A DNA stretch of 64,000 nucleotides from Pseudomonadota bacterium (GTDB taxonomy: Bacteria > Pseudomonadota > Alphaproteobacteria > Rhizobiales > Rhizobiaceae). The stretch lies in assembly GCA_023404095.1 (NCBI GenBank), contig JAEYDD010000015.1:118541-182540 (forward strand). The letters are read 5' to 3'. Both the position numbers and the translations under genes were made by a program. The notes under the pieces were generated by a model. It saw only the letters and a program-made list of their open reading frames with translations, was not told where the DNA came from and searched no databases. Positions 1 to 8,853 of the stretch are shown in pieces (position 1 is the stretch's first letter; each line of letters begins with the position of its first letter).

Positions 1-156
1 GAGCGGATTGCGCGACGCAACGGCAGCGCGATCGGCGTTGCCTCCGCATTCGACGAGAGCGTCCAGGCCATTGCGGAGTGGTACCCCGAGGCCAGCCAGC
101 GCGGCCTGGAGATCGTCGGTGTCGCCGCGCTCGCCGAACAGAAGAGCCAGCAGTAA
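1..156 (+). CDS. C-terminal end of a divergent polysaccharide deacetylase family protein (partial)
   Basis: An open frame runs from the first base to a TAA at 154-156, giving the last 51 residues of a protein that starts before the window. The tail (RNGSAIGVASAFDESV, then EWYPEASQRGLEIVGVAAL) resembles the end of the YibQ-type divergent polysaccharide deacetylases, where the last helix follows a short 'GSAIGVA' strand. In rhizobia, as I recall, this gene lies directly before rppH, which fits the neighbour 38 bases downstream. Only the tail is visible, so catalytic residues cannot be checked. Confidence 0.7.
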   Translation, partial: ERIARRNGSAIGVASAFDESVQAIAEWYPEASQRGLEIVGVAALAEQKSQQ

Positions 157-194
157 TCCGCTGGAGCAGAGACACTCAGAAACGGAAATGGACG

Positions 195-722
195 ATGAGC
201 AAGGAAAAGAAGCGGCCGGTTCTGGCGGAAAACCTCCCTTACCGCCCCTGCGTGGGCATCATGGTGCTGAACCGGCAGGGGCTGGTGTGGGCGGGTCGGC
301 GCATTGCCATCGGTAATTCCGAATATGACGGCTCGCCGCAACTGTGGCAGATGCCGCAAGGCGGCATCGACAAGGATGAAGATCCCCTGAAAGCAGCGCA
401 TCGCGAGCTTTACGAGGAGACGGGCATGCGCTCGGTATCGCTCATCGCGGATGCCGGCCGGTGGATCAACTACGATCTGCCGCCGCACCTGATCGGCATC
501 GGGCTGAAGGGCAAGTACCGCGGTCAGACCCAGCGCTGGTTCGCATTCCGCTTCGAGGGCGACGAGAACGAGATCGCCATCAATCCGCCTCCAGGCGGCC
601 ATGAGGCGGAATTCGACGCATGGGAGTGGAAGGAGATGCGGCAATTGCCGGAGCTGATCGTGCCGTTCAAGCGCAAGGTCTATGAGGAGGTCGTCGCGGC
701 CTTCGCCCATCTCGCCGCTTAG
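195..722 (+). CDS. rppH: RNA pyrophosphohydrolase RppH (Nudix hydrolase)
   Basis: A 175-residue Nudix hydrolase, the usual length for alphaproteobacterial RppH/IalA. It removes pyrophosphate from 5'-triphosphate RNA ends in the cytoplasm and so opens them to RNase E decay; the family also cleaves dinucleoside polyphosphates. The Nudix box is complete: GGIDKDED, then the REL-x-EE-x-G core (RELYEETGM), preceded by the WQMPQGG strand typical of RppH. The ATG at 195 was chosen because the family begins just before the 'LPYRPCVGIMV' strand; the frame upstream overlaps the previous gene. A strong terminator follows at 747-783. Confidence 0.93.
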   Translation: MSKEKKRPVLAENLPYRPCVGIMVLNRQGLVWAGRRIAIGNSEYDGSPQLWQMPQGGIDKDEDPLKAAHRELYEETGMRSVSLIADAGRWINYDLPPHLIGIGLKGKYRGQTQRWFAFRFEGDENEIAINPPPGGHEAEFDAWEWKEMRQLPELIVPFKRKVYEEVVAAFAHLAA

Positions 723-746
723 CCTTCCATGCTTTGGGCCTGTGTG

Positions 747-783
747 AAACCGCCCACGGCCTGCGCCGTGGGCGGTTTTATTT
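747..783 (+). terminator. Rho-independent terminator of rppH
   Basis: A perfect 13-bp stem (748-760 pairs with 765-777, arms AACCGCCCACGGC / GCCGTGGGCGGTT) has a four-base loop and runs into TTTTATTT. It lies 25 bases after the rppH stop. Confidence 0.9.
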
Positions 784-838
784 CTGGCGGTCCGGCTGGA
801 TGATGACGAAAGTCGCGCCGGCCGAAGCCTTTCGCCGG

Positions 839-3800
839 TCAGATGAAGGCGAAGTCGTCGACGCTCAGCGTCTTTGCGCCTTGCAGGGTGGCGACGAGTT
901 CGAGATCGGCGTCCGTTCCCTTGCCATCGGCATCGAACCAGAGGCGCCCGTTGTCGGTCTCAAACAGGAACGTGCCCTTGGCAGCGGTCGCCACCGGGTC
1001 CGCGCCGGTCACAAGCGTCACGGTCTTGTCCGCCGCGGCGATGCCATAGGCAGCCTTGGAGATGACGAGCTTGTCCTGGCCCCGGGTGAAGTCGGTGATG
1101 ACGTCGCCCTCGCCGTCACGACCGGCGCTGTCGAAGACGAACTGGTCCTTGCCGGCGCCACCGGTCAGCCAGTCGTCGCCGGCCCCGCCGATGAGCTTGT
1201 CGTTGCCCGAACGGCCATCGAGGACGTCGTCCGAACCGTTACCGTAGAACACGTTGTCCCCCGCGTCGCCGCGGATGGCGTCGTCATTGTTACTGCCCTG
1301 GATGATTTCGATGTTCTTCACCGTCAGGCCAAGCGCCAGTCCCTTGTTCGTCGCCTGGTTCTGTAGGTCGAGGACGACGGAGGTGGTGCCCCCTCTGAAG
1401 GACAGCGTGTCGGTGCCATACCCGCCGTCGAAGACATCCTTGCCACCGAAGTCGGTCCGTATGAGCAGGTCGTTGTCGGCGTCACCGAACAGATTGTCGC
1501 TGCCGGCTCCGTCCTCCAGCTTGTCGGCACCGCCACCACCGCGCAACGTATCGTTGCCGGCATTGCCCTTGAGCCAGTCGGCCAGTGCGCCGCCGGAGAC
1601 GGTGTCCTTCCCCTTGCCGCCGTCATAGTCCAGCGCTTCGAAGCCCTGGAAGGACGTTGTCGCATCGACCTTCACCGTGCCCGTGGAGAAGTTGAAGGCG
1701 ATATCCTTCGTCTGCTCCGTCATCAGGAGATGCAGCGTATCGCTGCCTTCGCCGCCATTGGCAACGTCGCCCGCGCCGGCATAGACATGGTCGTTGCCCT
1801 TGTCGCCGTAGAGCTTGTCCTTGCCGCCGGTGAGGCCGAGGCCATCGCCGTAGAGGGTGTCGTTGCCGTCACCGCCGTAAAGCGTGTCGTTGCCGGCGTC
1901 GCCTGACATCAGATCGTTTCCGCTGCCGCCGGCGAGGGCGTCGTCACCCGCCCGGCCGCGCAACTCGTCTGCCAGGCTGCCGCCGGAAAAGACGTCCTTA
2001 CCGGACCCGCCGACGAGGGAGACGCGTTCTACGCCCTTCACCGTCACCGGCGCGTTGGCCACGGTCACGGTGGAGGCGACCTTGTAGGTGATACCCTGTG
2101 TATACTTGCTGAAGTCGATGGAGGCGAAGTCCGTGCCGGCGCCGCCGTCGAGCGTCAGCTTGCCCGTGGAAGCCGCGCGGAAGAAATCGTCGTCGCCGTC
2201 ACCCATATTGACCGTGTAGTGGGCCACGGCCTTGGCACCGTCGCGGACATAGATGTCGTCCGCACCGCTGCCGGCGTCGATGGTGTTCGTGCCACCGGCG
2301 TCCCGGATCACGTCGTTGCCCGCGCCGGCGGTGAGCTTGTCGTTGCCCTCGCCGCCGTCCAGCACGTCGTTGTAGGCCGTGCCGATCAGGGTGTCGTTGC
2401 CGGCATGGCCGTAGAAGGTAACGCCCTTGGCTGCGCCGACCGACTTCACCACATCGTTCCCGGAGCCTAACTCGACGTGGAAATACTCGAAGTTCGTCAT
2501 CGAGGTGCCGTCCGCCAGGGACGCGGTTGCGCCGTTGACGGAGAAGGTCTGGCTCGCTGTCAGCGACTTGCGGTCGACATAGACGCGGTCGGTGTTTGCG
2601 CCGCCATCGGCCTTGTCGGCTCCTCCGTCGCCGAGATAGACACGGTCGTCGCCCTCGCCGGCATTGACCGCATCCTTGCCCGTTCCTGCGCGCAGTTCGT
2701 CGTTTCCGGCTCCGCCGTTGATCACGTCGTTTCCTTCGCCAGCATCGACGACGTCATGGCCGCTGCCGGTCGTGATCTTGTTTGCACCGGAGCCGACGGC
2801 GTGAATGCTGTAGTGCTCGATGCCGGAGAAGGTCGTGCCGCCGGAAAGCGTGTTGACCTGGGTCGGCAGCTTGGCGGTGAAATCTCCGGCGAACTTGGTG
2901 ACGATGAGGCGGTCGCTGCCGCTGGTATCGGTGATCTTATCCTTGCCGTCGCCGAAGGCGTATCGATAGGTGTCGTTTCCGCTGCTGCCCTCGATGACGT
3001 CGTTGCCGCTGCCGCCGGTAAGGTCGTCGTCGCCAGCCCCGCCATTGATCGTGTCGTTGCCGGTTCCGCCATTGATGGTGTCGTTTCCAGCGTCGCCGTA
3101 AATGAGGTCATTTCCGTCGTCGCCATTGATCATGTCGCCGTCGTCGCCACCCCAGACCCTGTCGTCGCCTTCGCCGCCGGAAAGGATGTCGATCCCCTTT
3201 TCGCCGTAGAGCGTGTCCTTGCCCTCCGCGCCATCGAGGATGTCGACGCCATGACCGCCATAGAGCGTGTCGTCGCCTTCGCCACCGTCGAGGTAGTCGC
3301 TGCCGCGGCCACCTTTGAGGACGTCGTTGCCGCCGCCACCCATGAACATGTCGTTGTAGTTGCCGCCGGTGACATTGTCCGCGAAGTCCGTTCCGGTGAT
3401 CTGGTAGCTCTCGACGTAGCTCGTCTTGATGTTGCCGACGAGCGTCTGTTCGGAAATCCAGTCCTTGATCGCGATCGAAACGCCGCTGGTGCGATCGCCG
3501 TAGTCGACCATCAGGCGGTCGGTGCCCGACCCGCCATTGACGATGTCTCCGGCCATGTCCTCGAGCCCGCCGGCCATGAGCGTGTCGCGGCCGGATCCGC
3601 CGTTGAGACGGTCGGCTCCGAGCCCGCCGGTGAGCATGTCGTCGCCGCTGTCGCCATTCAGTGTGTCGTTGCCGATATCGCCGACAATGTAGTCGCTCTG
3701 GAAGGAGCCGTTGAGCTGGTCGTTGCCAGCGCCGCCCATGATCGTATCGCTTCCCATGCCGCCATTGACGATGTCGTCGCCGTCGAGCGCCATGATCATA

Positions 3801-3871
3801 TCCTGCTCGGCCCCCAAGAGGTCCTTGCCTATCAGATTGTCGGCTCCCATCGAGCCCATGATCGTTGCCAT
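839..3871 (-). CDS. RTX (hemolysin-type calcium-binding repeat) protein, 1010 aa
   Basis: The protein consists almost wholly of glycine- and aspartate-rich nonapeptides of the form GGxGxDxLx, at least 30 of them, in blocks broken by non-repeat stretches of about 60 residues. Such repeats bind calcium in a parallel beta-roll after export. The last ~110 residues (from GKDQFVFDS, with DVITDFTRGQDKL) look like the serralysin-type C-terminal domain that carries the type I secretion signal. There is no N-terminal signal peptide. No protease, lipase or toxin domain is visible, so it may be a structural or adhesive surface protein. A good Shine-Dalgarno (AGGAG, complement of 3878-3882) supports the ATG at 3871. 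No type I secretion genes are in the window. Confidence 0.88.
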   Translation of the reverse strand: MATIMGSMGADNLIGKDLLGAEQDMIMALDGDDIVNGGMGSDTIMGGAGNDQLNGSFQSDYIVGDIGNDTLNGDSGDDMLTGGLGADRLNGGSGRDTLMAGGLEDMAGDIVNGGSGTDRLMVDYGDRTSGVSIAIKDWISEQTLVGNIKTSYVESYQITGTDFADNVTGGNYNDMFMGGGGNDVLKGGRGSDYLDGGEGDDTLYGGHGVDILDGAEGKDTLYGEKGIDILSGGEGDDRVWGGDDGDMINGDDGNDLIYGDAGNDTINGGTGNDTINGGAGDDDLTGGSGNDVIEGSSGNDTYRYAFGDGKDKITDTSGSDRLIVTKFAGDFTAKLPTQVNTLSGGTTFSGIEHYSIHAVGSGANKITTGSGHDVVDAGEGNDVINGGAGNDELRAGTGKDAVNAGEGDDRVYLGDGGADKADGGANTDRVYVDRKSLTASQTFSVNGATASLADGTSMTNFEYFHVELGSGNDVVKSVGAAKGVTFYGHAGNDTLIGTAYNDVLDGGEGNDKLTAGAGNDVIRDAGGTNTIDAGSGADDIYVRDGAKAVAHYTVNMGDGDDDFFRAASTGKLTLDGGAGTDFASIDFSKYTQGITYKVASTVTVANAPVTVKGVERVSLVGGSGKDVFSGGSLADELRGRAGDDALAGGSGNDLMSGDAGNDTLYGGDGNDTLYGDGLGLTGGKDKLYGDKGNDHVYAGAGDVANGGEGSDTLHLLMTEQTKDIAFNFSTGTVKVDATTSFQGFEALDYDGGKGKDTVSGGALADWLKGNAGNDTLRGGGGADKLEDGAGSDNLFGDADNDLLIRTDFGGKDVFDGGYGTDTLSFRGGTTSVVLDLQNQATNKGLALGLTVKNIEIIQGSNNDDAIRGDAGDNVFYGNGSDDVLDGRSGNDKLIGGAGDDWLTGGAGKDQFVFDSAGRDGEGDVITDFTRGQDKLVISKAAYGIAAADKTVTLVTGADPVATAAKGTFLFETDNGRLWFDADGKGTDADLELVATLQGAKTLSVDDFAFI

Positions 3872-4360
3872 GCGTTTCTCCTAGTGATGGCTGTTTTCGG
3901 GGAATTGCATTTCCCGGAGACGGCTGTCATGCCGCCGCCCGGGACGGGAGGAGCGTCGGCGGGCAAATCGCTGCCGCACCGGACATTGCTTCGCGTCACT
4001 GCACCTGGCTTTCGTCCTCCACACGCTGCCGGAGAGCTCCGGCGTTCGAAGCGGCGCACCAAACGCCCCTTCACGCAGCCATATTGAGGAGAAAGGGCGG
4101 GTTCTCTGTTCCGCCGGGAACAGCAACCAGCGATGGAGGACACGCTTAGGATGAGCGGAAGGGGCTGGCCGGCGCTGGGGGTGACCCGCACCACCCGGGC
4201 GAACCGCCATGTGAATTGGTTCTGTGCGTCCGGGGAGACAGAGCCTTGGTCACGGCGATGTCCGGTCCGCGCTGCGGAGTATTCGCTGGCGGCGACTGGC
4301 AACCGTTGGGTTTGCCGCGATCCTCAGCGTTGTTTCGATGCTGCCGCGGATGATATGCGC
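3872..4360. other. Non-coding gap between the RTX gene and bfr
   Basis: About 490 bases with no convincing gene; short open frames here lack ribosome sites and recognisable products. It should hold the promoter of the RTX gene (minus strand). I see no clear operator. Confidence 0.5.
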
Positions 4361-4394
4361 GAAACGAAAAATCCCCGGCGGATGGCCGGGGATT
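4361..4394 (-). terminator. Rho-independent terminator of bfd-bfr
   Basis: A perfect 10-bp stem (4370-4379 with 4385-4394, arms AATCCCCGGC / GCCGGGGATT) has a five-base loop. On the minus strand it is followed by TTTTCGTTTC. It sits 46 bases after the bfr stop. Confidence 0.82.
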
Positions 4395-4439
4395 CGGTGT
4401 CGAGTGACGGTGGTGTCGAATGGCTGTGGCGAACGCCGG

Positions 4440-4925
4440 TTATTCTGCTTCGTTGGCCGGAGCTGCGTTGAGCTGACCGTATTTCTCGGCGCCGAGCGTG
4501 TTCAGCAGCTCCAGCTGCGTTTCGAGGAAATCGATGTGTCCCTCTTCGTCGGCCAGAAGCTCTTCGAAGAGTTTCATGGTGACGTAGTCGCCGGCGTCAT
4601 GACAGATGTCGCGGGACTTTTTGTAGGCCGTGCGGGCGTCATACTCGCCGGCGAGGTCTGCCTCGAGGACTTCCTTGACGTTCTGGCCGATGCGCAGGGG
4701 GGCGACCGTCTGCAGGTTGGGATGGCCCTCGAGGAAGATGATGCGCGCGACCAGCTTGTCGGCGTGCTGCATTTCCTCGATCGATTCGGCCCGCTCCTTC
4801 TTGGCGAGGAGCGTGTAGCCCCAGTCTTCCAGCAGGCGGTAGTGCAGCCAGTACTGATTGACGGCCCCGAGCTCGAGATAAAGCGCCTCGTTAAGCTGCT
4901 CGATTACTTTTTTGTCGCCTTTCAA
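4440..4925 (-). CDS. bfr: Bacterioferritin (TTG start)
   Basis: Bacterioferritin is a 24-subunit cytoplasmic iron store that oxidises Fe(II) at a di-iron ferroxidase site and binds haem between subunits. The protein carries the family core (LNEALYLELGAVNQYW with the first ferroxidase Glu; EEMQHAD with the E-x-x-H ligands; LLADEEGHIDFLE with the second pair). The frame is open further upstream and has an ATG at 4949. However, a TTG at 4925 gives the exact family N-terminus (M-KGDKKVIEQLNEAL) and 161 residues, and has an AGGAG eight bases before it, so TTG is the more likely start. It overlaps the end of bfd by 35 bases. Confidence 0.93.
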   Translation of the reverse strand: MKGDKKVIEQLNEALYLELGAVNQYWLHYRLLEDWGYTLLAKKERAESIEEMQHADKLVARIIFLEGHPNLQTVAPLRIGQNVKEVLEADLAGEYDARTAYKKSRDICHDAGDYVTMKLFEELLADEEGHIDFLETQLELLNTLGAEKYGQLNAAPANEAE

Positions 4926-5202
4926 GGTCCGCTCTCCTGTGATCTTCATGGAATTGTTTGAGGCGGGCCATGAAATCAAATATCTCCGCGTCCGTCGAGT
5001 GGCGGTCGGCGTGATACCGTTCGGTGGTGCGGATGATGATGTCGACGACGTTGGGGAAACAGCCGCAGCAGCGGCCACGCTTCTCCATCGCATGATAGAC
5101 TTTTGCGGGTACGATCAGCTGCCAACGGTCCTGGTCGAGGAGCTCGTTGATGACGTCGACGATCTCTTTGTCGCTAATGAAGTTGCAGCTGCAAACCAGC
5201 AT
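4891..5202 (-). CDS. bfd: Bacterioferritin-associated ferredoxin Bfd
   Basis: A 103-residue protein with the BFD-type [2Fe-2S] fold. Cluster ligands are visible as C-x-C near the N-terminus (VCSCNFIS) and C-x-x-C later (RCCGCFP). Bfd docks on bacterioferritin and passes electrons to the stored iron so it can be released. The ATG at 5202 was chosen because Bfd proteins begin immediately before the VCSC motif. It is longer than the 64-residue E. coli protein, with a charged C-terminal tail of about 35 residues (FHEDHRRADLERRQ). It is first in a two-gene operon with bfr, which starts inside its 3' end. Confidence 0.92.
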   Translation of the reverse strand: MLVCSCNFISDKEIVDVINELLDQDRWQLIVPAKVYHAMEKRGRCCGCFPNVVDIIIRTTERYHADRHSTDAEIFDFMARLKQFHEDHRRADLERRQKSNRAA

Positions 5203-5303
5203 TTGTTCTGCCTGCCATGCGAAAAACCCTGAATTCCGGCGATTAAGCAAAAGGAGATATTTGCTGTCAAGATAAAATGGGTCAGCATGTCTGCCGCGTT
5301 CTT

Positions 5304-5318
5304 TTTAGTCATTCTAAA
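5304..5318. promoter_or_regulatory. Possible iron-response (Irr-type) operator upstream of bfd
   Basis: The 15-bp interrupted palindrome TTTAG-N5-CTAAA lies about 100 bases upstream of bfd. On the minus strand it begins TTTAGAA, like one half of the rhizobial iron control element TTTAGAA-N3-TTCTAAA, but the second half is displaced by two bases. Iron regulation of bfd-bfr is expected; this exact site is only suggestive. Confidence 0.3.
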
Positions 5319-5439
5319 CTTGAGGAATTTGTTCGTGTTTTCAAAATGTTGGATTGGTCGATTGCTGTTTTAGCAATGGCAAATGTCGCCCTGGCAGGCG
5401 ATCACTTTTTGTTGCAGACCGGCCCCTTTCCAAGGGGAG

Positions 5440-5463
5440 ACCGGCTGCGAAAGGGCAGCCGGT
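5440..5463 (-). terminator. Hairpin downstream of dnaE2
   Basis: A perfect 9-bp stem (ACCGGCTGC 5440-5448 with GCAGCCGGT 5455-5463) lies 25 bases past the dnaE2 stop. There is no T-run, so it is a weak or Rho-assisted terminator at best. Confidence 0.4.
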
Positions 5464-5487
5464 GGGAAGCGCATTTTCGTCCTGGCC

Positions 5488-8400
5488 TCAATGAAAGTTG
5501 CGTCCCTTCGGCATGACCTGCGCGTCGTCCCGCAGCTCGGCCCGTGTGTCTGTCAGCCGGCGCGCATCATTGCCTGCAAGCCTCAGCCGGCGCAGAGCGC
5601 CCTTTTCGCGACCATCCTCGTTGACGGGATGAAGCACCTCGTCGGCCCGGCTCATGGAGGCGAAGCTGTGCAGTTCCCGCTTCAGCAGGCCGAGCGCCTG
5701 CGTCATGTCCTCCAGATGCTCGGCAACCACGTGGATGACGCCGCTTTCGCGCTGCAGCCGGCCCCACACCTTGACGAGCCGCGCCCCCATCACCACCCGG
5801 CGGTACTTTTCCATGACCTTCTTCCAGATGATGATGTTGGCGATCCCGGTCTCGTCCTCGATCGTCATGAAGATCACCCCCTTTGCCGATCCCGGTTGCT
5901 GGCGGACGAGGACGAGGCCTGCAACGGCGACGCGGCTTCCCTTGGCAGCCGTCTCCAGTTCCTCGTTCGGTTTGATGTTCTGGCGGGAAAAATCGGCGCG
6001 CATGAAGGAAACCGGATGCGCCTTCAATGACAGGGTCAGGTAGCGATAGTCGTTGATCACCTGTTCGCCGGCAGGCATGACAGGCAACGGTACGGGCGGT
6101 TCGGGGCGCAATTCCTCCGTCCCGACCCGCTCGAACAGCGGCAGGGTGCCAGTCCTGCCTCTCTCGTCCAGGGCCTTGACCGCCCAGAGCGCGGCACGGC
6201 GGTCGAGGTCGAGCGAGCGGAAGGCATCGGCATCGGCAAGCCGTTCGAGCACGGAGCGGGCCAGACCGGAGCGAAGCGCGAGATCGCGCACCGATCGATA
6301 GCCCCCTCCCCGGTTGGCAAGCAGGATTGCCATGTCCTTTTCGGCCAGTCCCTTCACGAGGCGAAAGCCGAGGCGCACGCCGCGCTTCGACCTGACGACG
6401 TCCCGCATCTCCCGATGACGCGGCGCGATCAGTCTCTTGTCGAAGGCGTCCTCGCCCTCCAGCGTGCAGTCCCAGTCGGAAAGGTTCACGTCGACGGGCA
6501 GCACGCGGATGCCGTGCTCGCGGGCGTCGCGCACGAGCTGTGCCGGGGCGTAGAAGCCCATGGGCTGGGAATTGAGGATGGCTGCGCAGAAGACGTCGGG
6601 ATAATAGGCCTTCAGCCAGGACGAGGCATAGACCAGAAGTGCGAAGGAGGCGGCATGGCTTTCGGGAAAGCCGTATTCGCCAAAGCCTTCGATCTGACTG
6701 AAACAGCGCTCGGCGAATTCTTGCGTGTAACCGCGGCCGACCATGCCGTCGATCATCTGCTTCTTGAAGTCGCTCATCTGGCCGGTCCGGCGAAAGGTGG
6801 CCATGGCGCGGCGAAGCTTATCGGCCTGGGCGGGCGAGAAGCCGGCCGCGGTGATGGCGATCTGCATCGCCTGTTCCTGGAACAGCGGCACGCCGAGGGT
6901 CCGCTTCAGAACCTCCTCGATCTCATCCTTGGGATAGATCACCGCCTCCTTGCCTTGGCGGCGCTTCAGATAGGGGTGCACCATGTTGCCCTGGATCGGG
7001 CCGGGCCGGACGATCGCAACCTCGATGACGAGATCGTAGAACACTCTCGGTCTTAAGCGCGGCAGCATGCTCATCTGCGCACGGCTCTCGATCTGGAAGA
7101 CGCCGAGCGTGTCGGCCCGGCAGATCATGTCGTAAACTTCGTCTCTTTGATCCTCATAAATCTCCGCCAGCGTCTTCGGCTCATGGTAATGGCTTTCCAG
7201 AAGCTTGAACGCCTTGGCGATGCAGGTCAGCATGCCAAGCGCCAGCACGTCGACCTTCAGGAGCTTCAGGGTGTCGAGGTCGTCCTTGTCCCATTCGACC
7301 ATGTAGCGGCCGGACATCGCCGTCGGCATGATCGGCACCACCTCGTCGAGGCGGTCCCGGGTGATCAGGAAGCCGCCGACATGCTGGGAAAGGTGCCGGG
7401 GAAAGCCCATCAGCTTCTGCGCATAGGAGAGCATCCGTAGCGTTGCCGGGTCGCGCAGGTCGAGCCCTGCCGCCTTGATCTGCTCTTCGGAGAAGGAGGA
7501 TCGCCCCCAGCCCCAGATCGAGCCTGAAAGGGCCGACTGGACGTCGTCCGAGAGGCCGAACGCCTTGGCCACCTCGCGGCCCGCCGACCGGCCCCGGTAG
7601 CTGATGACGGCGGCGGCGAGACCGGCATGCTCCCTGCTGTAGGTTTGGTAGATGAAGTCGATCACCTCCTGCCGGCGTTCGTGCTCGAAATCGACGTCGA
7701 TGTCGGGCGGTTCGTCTCGATCTTCGGAAATGAACCGGTCGAAGAGCAGGGTGAACCTGTTGGGGTCGACCTCGGTTATCCCGAGGCAATAGCAGACCGA
7801 GGAATTGGCGGCCGAGCCGCGCCCCTGGCAGAGGATGCCCTGACTGCGGGCAAAGTCGACCAGCTTGTGCACGGTCAGGAAGTAAGGCTCGTAGCGCTTC
7901 TTGCGGATGAGTGCGAGTTCATAGGCCAGTCGTTCTTCGACCTTGGCAGGCACGCCTTGCGGATAGCTTTCGGGAGGATAGCGGCGGGACGCGCCCTCGC
8001 GAACGAGCCGCAGGAGCGTCCCTTCCGGGGTCGAGCCCTCGTCTGATTCGTCCGGGTAGATATGGCCGAGTTCCTCCAGATCGAAGGAAAGACCGCGAAG
8101 GAACCGGGCGCTGTTTGCAATCGCCTCCGGATGGTCGCGCAAAAGGCGGGCCATCTCGGCGGGAGATTTCAGGTGGCGCTCCGCATTGGCCTGCCGATGA
8201 AAGCCGAGTCCCTCGACCGTTGTCCTGCGGCGAATGGCGGCAACGATGTCTGCGAGCGGGCGGCTGTCCGGCGCATCGAAAAGTGCGTCATTGGTGGCCA
8301 GCGGCCGGACGCGTGCCTGCCGGCACAATATTGCCAGCGCGGCAAGATCGAGCCGGTCGAAGCCGTCGTAGCGCGGCACGACGCCCAGATAGAGTCGGTC

Positions 8401-8853
8401 GGCGGCTTTCTGCCGCAAGGGTTCGAGCACCGCCAGCAGCGATTTCGGCTCCGGTCTGCCGGGGGGCGGCATGAGGATGAGTTGCAGTTCCGCCTGCCAT
8501 TCGAGAAGGTCCGGCAAAAAAAGGGTGCAGTTTCCCTTGTGGTCCGCACGCAGGTTGCCGCAGCTCAAGAGCCGACAGAGGTGAGCCCAGCCCCGCCGGT
8601 TCTGCGGAAAGGCGAGAACATCAGGCGTGCCGTCGGCAAAGACGAGCCGGGCACCGGGACGAAAGCCGGCATAATTGTCCGCCTTTGCCTTGCTATAGGC
8701 CCTGACCACGCCTGCGACGGTATTGCGGTCGGCGATCCCCAGGCCGCCGAGGCCGAGCCGGCTGGCGGTCTCCACCATGGCTTCGGGGTGGGCCGCACCT
8801 TCCAGGAAAGAGAAATTGGAACGCGCTCCGAATTCGCAGAAGACGGTGCTCAT
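5488..8853 (-). CDS. dnaE2: Error-prone DNA polymerase DnaE2 (ImuC)
   Basis: A 1121-residue C-family polymerase alpha subunit of the DnaE2 type. It does translesion synthesis together with ImuA and ImuB during the SOS response. An N-terminal PHP domain (EFGARSNFSFLEGA) is followed by the polymerase core, which has the catalytic aspartates in PPDIDVDFEHERR and the DnaE signature RPGPIQGNMVHPYLKRR, and an OB fold near the end (VAVAGLVLVRQQPGSAKG). Its ATG at 8853 overlaps the imuB TGA as ATGA, so the two are translationally coupled. It is last in the operon. Confidence 0.95.
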   Translation of the reverse strand: MSTVFCEFGARSNFSFLEGAAHPEAMVETASRLGLGGLGIADRNTVAGVVRAYSKAKADNYAGFRPGARLVFADGTPDVLAFPQNRRGWAHLCRLLSCGNLRADHKGNCTLFLPDLLEWQAELQLILMPPPGRPEPKSLLAVLEPLRQKAADRLYLGVVPRYDGFDRLDLAALAILCRQARVRPLATNDALFDAPDSRPLADIVAAIRRRTTVEGLGFHRQANAERHLKSPAEMARLLRDHPEAIANSARFLRGLSFDLEELGHIYPDESDEGSTPEGTLLRLVREGASRRYPPESYPQGVPAKVEERLAYELALIRKKRYEPYFLTVHKLVDFARSQGILCQGRGSAANSSVCYCLGITEVDPNRFTLLFDRFISEDRDEPPDIDVDFEHERRQEVIDFIYQTYSREHAGLAAAVISYRGRSAGREVAKAFGLSDDVQSALSGSIWGWGRSSFSEEQIKAAGLDLRDPATLRMLSYAQKLMGFPRHLSQHVGGFLITRDRLDEVVPIMPTAMSGRYMVEWDKDDLDTLKLLKVDVLALGMLTCIAKAFKLLESHYHEPKTLAEIYEDQRDEVYDMICRADTLGVFQIESRAQMSMLPRLRPRVFYDLVIEVAIVRPGPIQGNMVHPYLKRRQGKEAVIYPKDEIEEVLKRTLGVPLFQEQAMQIAITAAGFSPAQADKLRRAMATFRRTGQMSDFKKQMIDGMVGRGYTQEFAERCFSQIEGFGEYGFPESHAASFALLVYASSWLKAYYPDVFCAAILNSQPMGFYAPAQLVRDAREHGIRVLPVDVNLSDWDCTLEGEDAFDKRLIAPRHREMRDVVRSKRGVRLGFRLVKGLAEKDMAILLANRGGGYRSVRDLALRSGLARSVLERLADADAFRSLDLDRRAALWAVKALDERGRTGTLPLFERVGTEELRPEPPVPLPVMPAGEQVINDYRYLTLSLKAHPVSFMRADFSRQNIKPNEELETAAKGSRVAVAGLVLVRQQPGSAKGVIFMTIEDETGIANIIIWKKVMEKYRRVVMGARLVKVWGRLQRESGVIHVVAEHLEDMTQALGLLKRELHSFASMSRADEVLHPVNEDGREKGALRRLRLAGNDARRLTDTRAELRDDAQVMPKGRNFH

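Noticed and set aside
2477..4087. Open frame of 536 codons on the plus strand
   Set aside because: Antisense to the RTX repeats; the repeating valine/aspartate/alanine pattern only mirrors the GGxGxD codons.
8700..8720. CTATAG within dnaE2 as a third regulator site
   Set aside because: Only the six-base core matches; the flanks differ and it lies inside coding sequence.
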